The notes beneath the pieces were generated by a model. That model was given only the letters and a program-made list of their open reading frames with translations, searched no databases and was not told where the DNA came from. The position numbers were made by a program, and so were the translations under genes. Below, one piece after another: positions 21,701-33,589 of a stretch of DNA of 64,000 nucleotides. Source of the stretch: Erodium maritimum (Eukaryota > Streptophyta > Magnoliopsida > Geraniales > Geraniaceae); NCBI GenBank assembly GCA_963921825.1, contig OY997588.1, positions 82,465,043-82,529,042 on the forward strand, written 5' to 3'. Every line of letters begins with the position of its first letter. Positions within the stretch are counted from its first letter, which is position 1.

Positions 21701-22546
21701 CTCAAATAGAGGCCTAGTGTCAACCAACACACCAAAAGCGTCAATACGCACCTCCAACTCAGTGATAGTAGTGTCGAGATGATCAAAAAAACGTCTGATT
21801 CCACTACCATAGGTCACCCCTCCAGGTTCTCACTCGGTCCACCAAATGAACTCCAAATATCAATGAACAACATAAGAGGAATAACGCTCGCTCACAAATG
21901 GGAGGAACCGTCGTGCTCAACCCAAGCGTTGATGAATCGGAATGGTCGAGAGCCACAATCAACCCTCTCAACAGCCAATCGGATTGAACAATAATCGGAG
22001 AGGGATCAGGTGAGTCCTTTTTGGACAGGTCCAAGGAGACAGAAGAAACCTGTCAATACGACTACACCTAAAAGCGGGACCAAACTAGGTAAAACGCCTG
22101 TTGTTCAGGGGGAATCAACTTACCCTACTTCCGAGATAAAGTCGTAAAACTCCTAACTGTGACCATGAAGAAGCCCCCCTGACGAGATGTCCTCCTAAGA
22201 GCCGTGTTAAAGTCCCCTGCGATAATAAATAAAGGCCTAACTACGTCAACAACCGGACAGAGAAAAGTCTAGAGGTCACGGCTCGCTGGAACCGAGGTTG
22301 GAGCATACTCGTTCAAGACTGTCAAGGGAGGGCCCGTATGATGATGAACTCCCGACCAAACCAGAACGCCGAGTAAGGAATAAACTTGATACACCTAAAA
22401 CACCCTGTTATTCCAGATAGGAAGCAGAACCCTAGACAAACCAGAGGAAGGAATAAACGCATGGGCGAAGTCCGTTCCTAAACCACATGAGGAGTTGTAC
22501 TAAGGCATATGTTTGACAAATTCTTCTCATGTATCTAGACAAAGTC
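18790..22546 (-). mobile_element. Degraded LINE, 3' portion (ORF2 from endonuclease to C terminus)
   Basis: Minus-strand fragments appear in LINE order. 21804-22034 belongs to the endonuclease to linker region. 20895-21194 is reverse transcriptase with PISLTTTTYKILTKILSRCM and KLDFEKALDIVD. Near 20600 is a decayed catalytic box, where FVDD would be expected. 19412-19986 is the post-RT region, and 19100-19200 has the C-terminal motif LWHIWLERNRRVLS. Many stops and frame changes are present, so this is an old copy. The solo LTR at 22552 separates it from its 5' part. The exact 3' end is not clear; no poly-T run marks it. Confidence 0.8.
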
Positions 22547-22551
22547 ATCCC

Positions 22552-25500
22552 TGTCACACCCCAAATTCAGTAAAACCGAACCCGGAATGCGAACGTTTAA
22601 TTTAATAAAACTTTTTCAAACCTTTTGAATAAATCGCTTTAAAACCATCAATTTGTTTAACAAAATAATAATTTACAACTCAAAGTACGTCCCAACAAGC
22701 GGACAAAATACAAGGTATACGTCGCTAGACTCAAAAGTAAACCCGGACTCCCGCTCCCAGCTCCTCAAGCTTCGGAAGCTCACCTAGTCCATCCCACGAC
22801 CAGTACCTGTAGGAAAAGCAGCTAGGGGTGAGTGTTCGCTCACCACCACGGATAACAGACTGACTACGGCATACTTAGCATACAATGCCGGTAACACCAA
22901 CAACAACCGAACACCTGGGACTACTATCCCCAGACTCGAGTAACCCGACTGACACACAAACCGTTACTTTCCTCAATCGACCCAACACTCGGACTCGTAA
23001 TGTAGACCCGACACAACGATTGACGACTTCCTCCAAAGACACGACAGACAACCACGCAACACCCAAGATCACTAAGGATCGCACACCAGACAAGATCACA
23101 AAGGATCGCACTCCAGTTGCTCAGTAACCCCCTCACGCCCTTTACCGATCCCTGTCAGGTCAGGCGGTCGACCTGTCGCCACTTTTGCCGATCCCTGTCA
23201 GGCCAGGTGGTCGACCTGTTGCACTTTTCCCGACACAAAGTCGGATCAGGCTGTCGACCTGTCACCACCACGCACGCGCGGCCAGGACCCCTTTCCTCAC
23301 GGGCGGGCCCCCTACCCCGTCTGAACATGCAGACGCGTGCGATCACAGGACCCCCGTTATTATGAAGCGGGCCCCCAACCTCAGGTAACCACAATCACAA
23401 TCACAAACAAAGTTCAACAAACAGCAACAACACCAGTTCAACACTCCACAGGCACTCATGGCCACCCAAGACACCAATAGTAAAACACGGGCTCCACAAC
23501 CCCACGGGCACTCATGGCCTCCCAAGACACACCAACAGTAACTCACGGGCTCAACAACCCCACGGGCACTCACGGCCTCCCAAGACACACCAACAGTAAC
23601 TCACGGGCTCAACAACCCCACAGGCACTCACGGCCTCCCAAGACACACCAACAGTAACTCACGGGCTCAACAACCCCACGGGCACTCACGGCCTCCCAAG
23701 ACATACCAACAGTAACTCACGGGCTCAACAACCCCACGAGCACTCATGGCCACCCAAGACACACCGACAATGACTCACGGGCTCAACAACCCCACGGGCA
23801 CTCATGGCCACACAAGACACCAACAGTAAAACACGGGCTCTCATGGCCACCCAAGACACAAACAGTAAAGTACGGGCTCTTATGGCCACCCAAGACACAA
23901 CTACACAATCAACCTCCGGGCATAACCAATGCCTCCAGCAGTTCTAATATCAACAGGCTCACAATCAACCTCCGGGCATAACCAAATGCCTCCAGTAGTT
24001 CTAATATCAACAGTACACTGCTCCTACGACACTACTAAGTGCCACATGCATTTCTATTGTTCGATACGTTCCCGTATCATATGACACCACCCGGTGTCGC
24101 CTGCCTTTCTATTATTCGATAAGCTTACTTAACCCACGACACCCAAGTGTCACATGCATTTCTACTATTAACTTTCCCTAGTCAGGGCCGAGATCCGACT
24201 ACTTTTCCCTACCTCTTGAAGCGTGTCACAACCGATGCTCGCTCTCCGGCAATGCTCCAAATTTCCCGCTTAGCCTCCTCTTTCCACGGTAGGCGACACG
24301 GTCTACAATTATTAAAATTAACACACTTTTTAAGTAAGCATGCGAAACCCGAATTTAAAGAATTAAACGCCCAAACTCAACCCCGACAATGTCGATCACT
24401 CCGAAACTTCCCAATTACTCGACATTGTCGATAATGGGCTCGGAAAAGCCCGATTCACCCGACATGGCAAATCTGCCCGGGTTTTGAAAACGCCCTTCCG
24501 GGGCTCCGAAAATTCCCGTTTTCGTTTCTACGGTCTTAGAATAATTCAAGGGTTCCTACGCAATCGACGGAATCAATTTCCGACTTCCGAGCAATTTAAT
24601 TCGCGTTTAAAGTTTCTAAACCCGTCATTTACAACTTTTACGATTTAATTCCAAAATTCGTTCTGGGTGTGGATTAACGACTTGGGGAACGTCCTAAACC
24701 ACCCGAACACGAAAACCCGAGACCCGAGCATGTGGGCCCCACACGGCCATAATGGGAAAATTTCCTTTTCGCCCTAAAACGTTCCTAACGAACCCCAAAC
24801 CTCAACCATTCAAAAACTAATAGTTTTAACCCAAACCTTAACTTTTGAACTTAACAAAACGAAGATCGGTTAGGTGCGCACCGTAGAGAATGTCGATGGG
24901 AGTTCGATTCTTGGAACGTTGAGACGATCTAACGGTTTGATCGACGGGAAAAGCCATAAATCTCCAAGCTCTCTTCTCTTTTTCTCCCTTTCTTCTCTCT
25001 TATTTCTATCACCACTTTCTCTCTCCAAGTCTTCTCTTTTTTTGAATATGGCCGAGACATCTCAATGTCTTCCCTTTTTGTTTTGTTTCAAAATCACACT
25101 TTTCCATAATTACCAAACTAACACCACCTTTTCATCTTTTGTTTTGTCCAATAAACCTAACACCACCACATTGGTGACACGTGGCAAGTGGGTCCCACAC
25201 CTTTAGATATTTTCCAATCAGATTCGCGAAATTTGGACGTTTCGGGCCCCGAACGGGCACTTTTTCCAAGAAATTACGAAACTTCACGGGCTACAAGGAA
25301 ACGGCTCAACTAAGATCGCTGTGACGACGGCTAAGCTTTTTGGATTTAAAACGGACCTCGAACGGACCAAAACGTCGCTTGGTTGACTTTTCCAGCGAAA
25401 AATCAACATTTCCCAAATTGGTCAGAAAGTTGCCCTGAGTCCCCCGGAACTCACTTTGGTTGATATCGGGGTCAACTTAAGTCCGGTATGACCCTTGGGG

Positions 25501-25594
25501 TCAAATTTAGGTTCATTTAAGCGTCTGTCCAAATTTTTTACATTTTCCTGTTTTTCACCGATTTGGCTAGCGTTGACGGGGAGCGGTTCTTACA
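22552..25594 (-). mobile_element. Solo LTR of the Tekay-like chromovirus, nested in a LINE
   Basis: This 3,043-bp unit begins TGTCACACCCC and ends TTCTTACA on the plus strand, matching the LTRs at 6204-9402 (same orientation) and 9617-12527 (inverted). A perfect 5-bp duplication ATCCC flanks it (22547-22551 and 25595-25599). No internal retrotransposon sequence is present, so it is a solo LTR left by recombination between the two LTRs of a full element. It splits one LINE whose endonuclease sequence continues on both sides. It carries the tandem array at 23440-23905. Confidence 0.92.
23440..23905 (-). repeat. Tandem repeat array within the solo LTR
   Basis: Repeated units of about 57 bp sharing 'gtgtcttgggtggccatgag' variants on the minus strand, flanked by shorter 38-bp units. 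It is homologous to the arrays at 7110-7620 and 11363-11640. Confidence 0.85.
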
Positions 25595-25599
25595 ATCCC

Positions 25600-26255
25600 G
25601 ATGAGGTCGGACAAGACAATCCAACAAACTCCTTTTTGAAGAAGAGCCTAAGCCACAAACATTCCAAGAAAGGAAAATCATGGAGTCACCGAGGGGGTTA
25701 GCAACCCCGCTGCTATGAGTATGGCTGAGGACCGCATAAACCTTCTTGAAACCCTCCTCATTAGTACCCCTGTAGCAGACCCCCAAACTCTCAGCAAACC
25801 GTACCAAACTGTGGGTAATGCTCTCACCCGTGCGCCCATCAACAAGGTCCGAATGAAACTTCGAAGAAGCCGACGGGTGGGAACACGTCAGGGGAGATAC
25901 ATGCACTCCTACGAATATTCCCTAAACAAACCTCAATACACCTCCACCACCAACCTCTACCTCAGCCTTAGGAGAGCCACCAAACACAACTAAAGCTGAC
26001 CCTACACAAACCACATCCTCATCTTCCTAATTTTGATCGAACACGGTCGGGTAATCACATTGGGTATCACACATGAATGAGAGGCTCTACTTCTGACTGT
26101 CCCCCGTGGTATCAAGAAATATAGGGGTTGAGTCGTGAAATGAACTACCATAGATCTAATCGGAAATCGTAAGGACCGCAGCCTGGTTGTGAAGGCATGA
26201 ATGGTCGGGTCAACGTTAGATGCTAACGGAACGGGCGACAAGGGTATGAGGGTTG
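25600..26255 (-). mobile_element. Degraded LINE, 5' portion (start of ORF2 endonuclease)
   Basis: On the minus strand an ATG at 25681 starts MIFLSWNVCGLGSSSKRSLL, the conserved first strand of the plant LINE AP-endonuclease (LSWNVRG motif). The reading continues into the target duplication ATCCC and resumes on the far side of the solo LTR at 22546. Upstream of the ATG, 25700-26241 is LINE-like spacer or ORF1 end without a recognised domain. The element is cut off near 26255, where another element begins, so ORF1 is missing. Confidence 0.8.
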
Positions 26256-26819
26256 GGCAAGGGGGATGTTATCCAGGTGCACCCTCTTGACCAACACATC
26301 CACACTATTTTTTGGGGGGAAGATACCCTAACTTTCCAAAATTTCACTTTACCAATTTCCATTAGTTTTCCATCTAAAAAAAATAAAAAGTCTAAAATAC
26401 CCTTCACTAACAATCAAATTTTCAAAACCATATCATTGGTTCAGGAAAATTTGAAATTTGTAAAATGTCAAGCATACCCCTTATTAACCTTTGAGTTTTA
26501 AATTTTCCCATTTAATTTATTTTTAACCTTTTTTAATTATATTTCTTTTCTTCAATAATATCTTAAGTATCTTTTAGTTATTATTTAAATCATTTTTTAT
26601 TATAAATGTTTTATAACATATCCTAATTATTTTTAATATTATTTTTTATAATTGTTTTTCTTTAATCCTTTAAGAAAATATCAAAAGTCTTTGGTTTAAT
26701 TTTCTTCTTTGTTCCTTTATATTTTTCATTAATATATTAATTTTCAGAAATTTATTTTCCTTATTTCTCATTAATCTTAATTTTCATTTACATTCATCCA
26801 AATTTCATCGTTTTAGTCT

Positions 26820-28165
26820 GGTCGTGATACTCGGCCTTTAGGATTTTTTTTCAAATCTCTCTCATTCCCCCCTCCCCCCCCCCCCCCCACCTTATTTCCA
26901 TTTCCGCCTCTGTGCACCATGACCTCGCCCCCACCCTTACCCCCTACCCTTGAATCCGTTCCTCCCTCGCCAAATGTTGCACCGCCCTCCCATGACTCGG
27001 CCAACACAGCGGGGGACTTGGGTTCGCTCATCAGGAGAACCTCAACCCTTAATCCACGTCACTGCCTCATGTCTACCCTCATGATCTAACCCTTGATGCG
27101 AAACCTTCTGCACATGATGGTTTTCTAAGCCATACTGTCGATCCAGATATATAAGGAGGAAGAAGACAATGGTCCTACCGTCGATTAGCTACCCACCGAT
27201 GCAACCCTCTAGGGTCGGGACCCCTACAAGGGTCGATCATACATGGCTGCCCTGCTTCTGCTGCGCTCTCGTTACAAAGGAGTCAAAGGCCAACCATGCC
27301 CTTGCACCGCTTACGATCCGTCAGAACCAACCAAATCCGATTAGAGGAACTAATCCCACCTACCTACTCGAGGCGTGAGCGGATTCCCCACCCATAAGGT
27401 CTCTGTCCATAGAGACCAATCCATTAGCAAGAGTTAGTGGTTAAGGAACTCAGCGACTTCGGTCGAGGTGCAAGGAATGGACGAAAGACATAGTAGGCAA
27501 GAAAGATGTTGTTCCGAGTCCGTGTAGTAGTGGACATACGTCCTAGCCTTTGTCAGTCAGAGGGGATCAGATAATAGGGAGGACATCCCCGCTATTTTCG
27601 AGTTTGACGAAATGATCTAGGAGTAGGGGGTAGCAAGAGCAGACGATTGGGGATGGCTCCCGGCCATACATCCTAAGATGAAGCATATGGTTACGATGGC
27701 CCCTGCATGGGGCACCTGATATCGCAACCCTTATTAGGGATTTTGGCCTTACTGGGGTAGAAGCGAGGCTTGCAAAGAAAACTCATTGGTCACCATAAGA
27801 ACCCTTGGTAACCAAGAGATGTTCCTAATGAGCCACACCCCGACTTATATAGTTAGGTCCCCACTTGTTCCCCAGCCTTCTCTTTTCCCTAATATACTCC
27901 TTAGACAACTGTCAAGACGAAATAGGGCAGATCAAGTCAAGACGGGGAAAGTCTCTTGGAACTCATGCGCCATTCACCATCAGAATAGGGACCCACCCCC
28001 TACAATTATCCCTGGTAATACCGGCACCCAGTTATAGGTACAATGTTTCGGATGTCAACAAAAGTTTATCTTCGTCATTTTCAATTATTTTCACTATTGT
28101 ATGATCATTATGATATTTCCAATTTCAGTTCAATAAAATACCATATGCTTTGCTAAAAAAAAGAC
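26820..28165 (+). mobile_element. Non-coding poly-A retroposon, family L copy A
   Basis: The 5' part is C-rich and GC-rich (including a C run at 26874-26888); the 3' part is AT-rich and ends 'ttcaataaaatacc', 'atgctttgct' and an A run. It is similar in blocks to the copy at 33590-35205: 'gggttcgct' near 27020 against 33870, 'cctaatatactcctt' near 27888 against 34258, 'agttataggtacaatg' near 28030 against 34390, and the terminal AATAAAAT. No protein-coding frame is recognised. It looks like a short non-autonomous LINE derivative. The 5' boundary is approximate and no target duplication was found. Confidence 0.5.
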
Positions 28166-28495
28166 TTTCGTTGTTCTAAATCCACATCCAACCCCAAATT
28201 GAACATTCACTCATTTTGTACCACAACGTACAACAAATCAACAATTCATCATGCCCAATTAGGCTCCAGACAATCCAAATTCAGTCACTTTCTATACATA
28301 CGTATGGAGGAAGTTATCTTTACACAGATTGAGCCCATCTCTTGCTCACATATAACATACAAATTGAAATTACAACCAATATCAAAAAACAAAACTTACT
28401 CCATTTGTGCTCTTGACTTCCTTAATAATGTAGAAGCCCACATACATAACAAAATACAAATCTTCCATGGTGAAGCAAACGCAAAGTTGCATCCA

Positions 28496-29216
28496 TTTTA
28501 GGGTTTTAGCTCGTATTATACACTTTTTAGCCCCGAGATTGGTCCATTTTATTGCTCTTTCTCCCTTTGAGTGCAGTTGATCTACCTTCGAGGATTTACA
28601 GGATTCTAGAACAAAATAAGGGCGTCCGGAGACTAAAAAGGCTAAAATTTAAAAGGCATAAGAGGTGGCCGTTTCAGCCTCCATAAAGGCCCGACATGGT
28701 GGCCTTTCCGTCCCCATAAAGGCTCGGTAGCAAGCATGCAATGGCCCAGTCTCGGGCTCGTCTAGAAGCTTGTAAATCCTAAAATGTAGCTCAACTGCAC
28801 ATAAAGGGAGAAAATAGCAATAAAATGGTCCAATCCCGAGGCTAAAAAGGGTATAAATGTGGGATAAAAACTTAAAATATATGCCACTTTGTGTTTGCAT
28901 CAACATCTCACACTTAAACTTTTCTCTTGGAGTCGGGTCGAACTTGTGGACAGCCCCAAGACTGAGCCGTTATATGCTTGCTACCGGGCGTTTATGGGGG
29001 GCGGAACGGCCACCATGTCGGGCCTTCTGATTTTTGGCCTTTTTATCCTTCGAACGCCCTTATTTTACTCTAGAATCCTGCAAATCCTCAAAGGTAGCTC
29101 AATTGCACATAAAGGGAGAAAAGAGCAATAAAATGGACCAATCTTGGGGCTAAAAGGAGTATAAATGAGGGCTAAACACCTAAAATAGATGTCACTTTAC
29201 GTTTGCATCACATGAC
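28496..29216. repeat. Foldback (inverted-repeat) element
   Basis: The left arm, about 28496-28765, is the near-perfect reverse complement of the right arm, about 28935-29212. Examples are 'attggtccattttattgctc' with its complement near 29125-29150, and 'cccgacatggtggcc' with 'ggccaccatgtcgggcc'. Within it, 28790-28908 is also a direct repeat of 29093-29212. The transcript could form a hairpin with arms of about 270 nt. No coding capacity is seen. It may be two copies of one foldback family in opposite orientation. Confidence 0.65.
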
Positions 29217-29989
29217 ATGACCCTTGGCATCCCCAACCATTTTGATTACTAAACACCATATCTTTCATGACGTATAGGAAAAACCAAGATCTAAGTTTTA
29301 GGTTTTGAATCCAGAAACCCTAAAACTTCAATTGAAAAGAAAATCGTAAGCCTTTAAATTATAGACCCAAATGAAAAAGGAAACAAGGATGGATCCAATC
29401 CAAGTTTGAGCCTACTTTGAAAATAGAAATTCTAGAAAAAAAAGTATTGTATCTGATAGTTTTTTGGAAGAAATAAAAGAGAAAATTAAAACTCAGTATT
29501 GCCTCTCTCTATCGACGTCGGGAACCAAATGAAGAAGTAACCATCATCACCGTCGTCCTTCCTCGGGCTCTTGATGCTCTACTCGGTTGGTACCGTCGGA
29601 GACCTTGCGACGGCCAGACAAAGACTAGAGCCATGGAAGTTTATGGGGGTTTTGACGAGTACAGGGAAGGCATGGAAGCTTGATAGCTCTGAAGAGATGA
29701 AGCATAATAAAGAAATTGGAGAAAGAAAATGTTAAATATGACACAATGGTAGTTTTGTCATTTTATAATATATATGGTCATGTGCTTGGGATATGACTAT
29801 TTTCCTTCCAAAAACTAATGGAAAGTTAGTAAGTGTAAAAATTTGAACGTTAGGGTATCTCTCAAACGAAAAAAAGTTAGGTGTAGTTAGGTGATAATCA
29901 CTGATATTTAGGTGTAGCTAAACGTAATTATTCCTAGTATAAAAAAAACTATTTTTAACTATACACGTTTTTCAAATAATTATACTTAA
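29217..29989. other. AT-rich sequence, no gene
   Basis: A moderately GC-rich patch at 29510-29680 includes in-frame stops and resembles an untranslated leader. The right terminal repeat of the putative TIR element lies at 29805-29934. I see no supported gene. Confidence 0.5.
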
Positions 29990-31166
29990 ATTTAGAATCT
30001 ATTTGAAGACCTAAGAATTTGTTTACTCATGATCAAGGTAGGCAGGTGACTTTGGTCAGGCAAGAAGAAGTGGATCACATCTCAAAAGGTGTTATTGTAT
30101 CATTACAGAATGGTTTTGATTTGGAAAAAGTCTGTGAGGAAATGGAGTTATGTGGTGCGAAAGGGATGGAGGTGTGTAGAATTTCTGGCAATTTTTTCAT
30201 CTTACTCTGTTATGACATTTTATTTTCTTCCATGCTTCGAGAGACTAAGAATTTGTTTACTCATGATCAAGGTAGGCAGGTGACTTTGGTCAGGCAAGAA
30301 GAAGTGGATCACATCTCAAAAGGTGTTATTGTATCATTACAGAATGGTTTTGATTTGGAAAAAGTCTGTGAGGAAATGGAGTTATGTGGTGCGAAAGGGA
30401 TGGAGGTGTGTAGAATTTCTGGCAATTTTTTCATCTTACTCTGTTATGACATTTTATTTTCTTCCATGCTTCGAGAGACTGAATGGTGGTGGTTCACGAC
30501 ATGGTTTAACATCCTTATCTTGGATGGCTCTTTGGCTTTACTTGGTGAATCTTGGGGTTGGCTTAAGATCTCAGGCTTACCATATTCTTGTGATGAAGTG
30601 GTTATAATGAGTAAGATCATGGAAAATGTAGGTTCAATTATATTTGTGATCCTCGATGTTAATGTTGATGAACTTTTGGGGTCAGTTTATGTTCTGATTC
30701 GAAAACCTAATGATAATATTATTCCTCAGTCCTGTGATCTTAAACTAGGGGAGGTTGTTTCAAATTTTTGATCAGAGAGAGTGACGCAGCACCTGACAAC
30801 CCTGTTCATCCGGCAGAGTGTGGTTCACCAATCAGGGATTCTGATCCCGAACCGGAGAGGCCTGATTTTCAGGATGCAGAGTCCTTTTTGAATTCAAATG
30901 TTTTGGCTCCAACTGTATCACCAGATAAGTCGTTAGAGACCAAGCTTATTCGGGACTCTATGACAATCGTTGTTGCGTCTGAACCCAAATCCAAAGGAGA
31001 CGCAGTTAGTGCTGAAACACCCCAAGAGCAAGTCACGACTATAGATGATGTTTTGGTGGACGCAAACCAGTACCCATCTTTGTATATTAATCGAGAGGTT
31101 ATGAAGACGGGGTTTTTGCATACCCTCTTTAACGTGCTTCCGTACACGGTCGTTCAAGCAATATAA
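29990..31166 (+). pseudogene. LINE ORF1-like (DUF4283-type) pseudogene with internal duplication
   Basis: The frame at 30019-30771 contains GNFFILLCYDILFSSMLRET then WWWFTTWFNI and WGWLKISGLPYSCDEVVIMS. The pattern parallels the second half of the LINE ORF1 at 52176-53762 (GNRVFLISC, LKETKWVWLQKWF, VEGIPFHGWRNETFNAIG), so it is probably a LINE ORF1 or DUF4283 retroelement relic on the plus strand. A 234-bp segment is duplicated in tandem (30011-30478). After a stop at 30769-30771 a second frame (to 31166) is Pro/Asp/Ser-rich, like ORF1 tails. There is no N-terminal RRM and no reverse transcriptase downstream. Confidence 0.5.
30011..30478 (+). repeat. 234-bp tandem duplication, two copies
   Basis: The bases from 'ctaagaatttg' at 30011 repeat from 30245 with a period of exactly 234 bp (78 codons). 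By eye the two copies show no difference, while the surrounding retroelement sequence is decayed. The duplication keeps the reading frame, doubling the block from LFTHDQGRQVTLVRQEEV to SSMLRET. Confidence 0.9.
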
Positions 31167-32828
31167 TTATAACGGTAAGAGACCGATCGAACACAAGGGA
31201 GCAATCGGGCCAAGGATGACTAAATCTATAGAAAATGGTAAAAAGGCGAAAAGCGTATAAACGTCACTAAATACACTCTTCTAAAAATAAACAAATGGTT
31301 TAAGCAGTAAAAACAGAACAGTAAATGTTCATGCGAATTTGGTAAGAAATAAGGAAAGACAAAGACGAAAATAAAAATAGGAACTTTGTATAGGAGAAAA
31401 CAACCATGGGTGTCGTGCTCATACATAAAGCCAATCAATGCATAAAGAAATCAATGTGATGATGATGATGATGATGAAAAGAGTGCTCCCGTCATGGCTC
31501 AAAAACCAATCACCGGAGTAAATGTGCAAGTATGAATTTCTATGGTTCGAGTAAAACCAATCATCGAACTTTCATACATCTATTTTGCATTCTCTTAAGT
31601 TACTTCTCAACTTGAAAATATATCATAGCGATAAATAATCAAAGCGAGTCAACTTGGTAAGCGGTGTTTACCCTATTAACACACATATACTAAAATAGAC
31701 AAGCACAAATAAAGAGTTTGTGTCTAGCTACTCCTAGTTCACTTCTCGAATATAAAACATCGACAATTGAAATGGTACCAATATTCAAGTTGAACTAAAT
31801 AGAACCTCGTTCTTGTAATATTCAAGCATAGAGCACAATCTCTAGGACAATGAATTATCTAGCTACGCATAAATCAACTTCTCTAACTCGACCATTCTGA
31901 TTAAAAGTGAACGTCTTGGTTAGAGTATGATCTACATAAGTCAACTAGTGAGTGACTTGGTATAATCCAAACTAGATAAATCATCAAGAAAAGAAATGAT
32001 GCATTCTCATGTCTCAAATAGTCTCAAAGTGCACAGATAAATCATACACCGATCCTAGATAGCTACAACTAACAATTCGCGGGGCAATCCACACCAAAAG
32101 CAATAAATCACTCAAGGGAAATCCACGCCCGAAATCATCAATTTAGCTTAAAACACACAAGACATGAACAACAATCATCGGAAAAGAATCATTCTCATCG
32201 AGAATGCAACGATAAAATCAAGCATCCAAAATAAGCACTAAACATCTTAAGTAACAAATGCTACGATATGGATTTAACACTTGATATTCGCTCACGAGAT
32301 CGAAAATTCTCCTAATTGAGTTCGTACCCAAAATCTCTAATTTAACATGGAATTAATACATAAAAATTATTTCCCCCGATTAAATTAACCTAAGATTCGA
32401 TCTACATACATAAATCGACCAAAATCAATTAAATCGGGTGACAAACATAAATGGGTATCGAACTCAACATTGCAAAAATCATCATCTAACACCACAAATA
32501 AATAACCTCATGCATTAATTAAACTGATATGTATTTACAACGACATCCATGGCTCGAGCTACTACTCCCGAGCCATGGAGGTAAAATCAACAAAATGAAA
32601 GTGAGAAATCGACATCAAGCTAAGAAAAGGATGATATAAGGTATACCCGTGCTAGGAATGTCGATTCCTAGCTCAAATCCTCCAAAAATCAGCTCAAAAT
32701 TGGCCTCCTTGGAACCTTGATTTCTGACTTTAGAAGCCCCAACAGACGAAACCAATTGAAGGAGTGTGTAGAGGGGACTTCGGGCTTCACGTCGGTAGGT
32801 AGAAGTCCTTGGACGGTCCACGGACCCT
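31167..32828. other. AT-rich sequence, no gene
   Basis: No coding frame is supported. It includes a (GAT)n microsatellite near 31457-31477 and a perfect-arm hairpin near 32548-32579 (TCCATGGCTCG ... CGAGCCATGGA). The composition and the 'ccgtgtac'-type phrase on the minus strand near 31145 resemble the LTR and leader regions of large plant Ty3 elements, but this is only an impression. Confidence 0.4.
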
Positions 32829-33025
32829 GGACTACTCTCCCCGGATGGGAAAAGGCTCCGATGGGACGGACATGAGGTTTTCAAAACGGCCTTAATGATC
32901 TCCATGAGATCATTAGGGCACCACAAGGTGCCCTAGAGGAGCCACATCCTGGCCCCCTATGGGACGAATACTATCTATTCCACAACCTCTTCCTTTCCCT
33001 GATATACTTCTTGGACGACTCTCAA
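32829..33025 (+). repeat. Partial copy of retroposon family L
   Basis: About 200 bp from 'ggaccctggactactctccc' to 'tatacttcttggacgactct' match 34081-34282 with few differences, including the short palindrome 'gggcaccacaaggtgccct'. It is a second, truncated copy of the family seen at 33590-35205. Confidence 0.75.
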
Positions 33026-33049
33026 GACAAAAATCGACAATAGTCTCTT

Positions 33050-33514
33050 CACAGGAGAACGATCCCCCATAGCGTCCCACCAATGTGAGCCCTGTTCCAT
33101 CGTGGAAACCGAGATTCTATCGGAGGAGTTTCAACTTTGAGGCTGGGTTATGATTGTACGAGTGGTATGTTTTGGTGATAAAGACCACATCCAGCATGTG
33201 CTTGTCGATCAAATCCTATAATTGTTGGCGGTTCTTATCCGCCTCAACCGCGACACTTCCACGCTATGAATTTTCTCAAACAGAACAACATGATAAACTC
33301 TAGGAAGAAGACAATGAAGGGTGAGTAAACATCTAGCGTACTTGTTGTAGTCATACCCGAGCGATTTTAGAGGTTGGAAACCGTAGCTGACGTTCACTAG
33401 AACGACGACGCCCAAAATTAACCCTGTCCTCGTCTCTACAATAGAGATTTTATGTAATGTGTATTTTATGTAGTATGCTGATTGCAAGTTAAATTTATAC
33501 ATCCGATGTTCCAA
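33050..33514 (-). pseudogene. LINE endonuclease fragment
   Basis: The minus-strand reading gives LRRIRTANNYRI, then DKHMLDVVFITKT and LGFHDG followed by a GRYGGSFS-like stretch. This parallels the start of plant LINE ORF2 endonuclease, where a variable loop separates IIFL-ETK from LGF...GRSGGL. Stops and shifts are present. No catalytic core or reverse transcriptase follows, so it is a short relic. Confidence 0.35.
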
Positions 33515-33589
33515 ATTTTTGATATAATTCTAGTTTTATCCTAACTAAATAAAATTCCAGCTAGAATCGAGAGAAAAGGCTCTACTCTT

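Larger units (their letters stand above)
26262..29934. mobile_element. Putative TIR DNA element carrying nested retroposon and foldback
   Basis: Roughly 100-bp imperfect inverted repeats are visible. The left arm near 26312-26373 (gataccctaactttcc ... tttccattag) matches the reverse complement of 29805-29866. The outermost bases GGGATGTTATCC and GGAATAATTACG are similar to each other and to a motif at 3873. No target duplication was found and no transposase is encoded. The interior holds very AT-rich sequence (26500-26800), a retroposon (26820-28165), a foldback repeat (28496-29216) and unassigned sequence to 29780. Confidence 0.45.
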
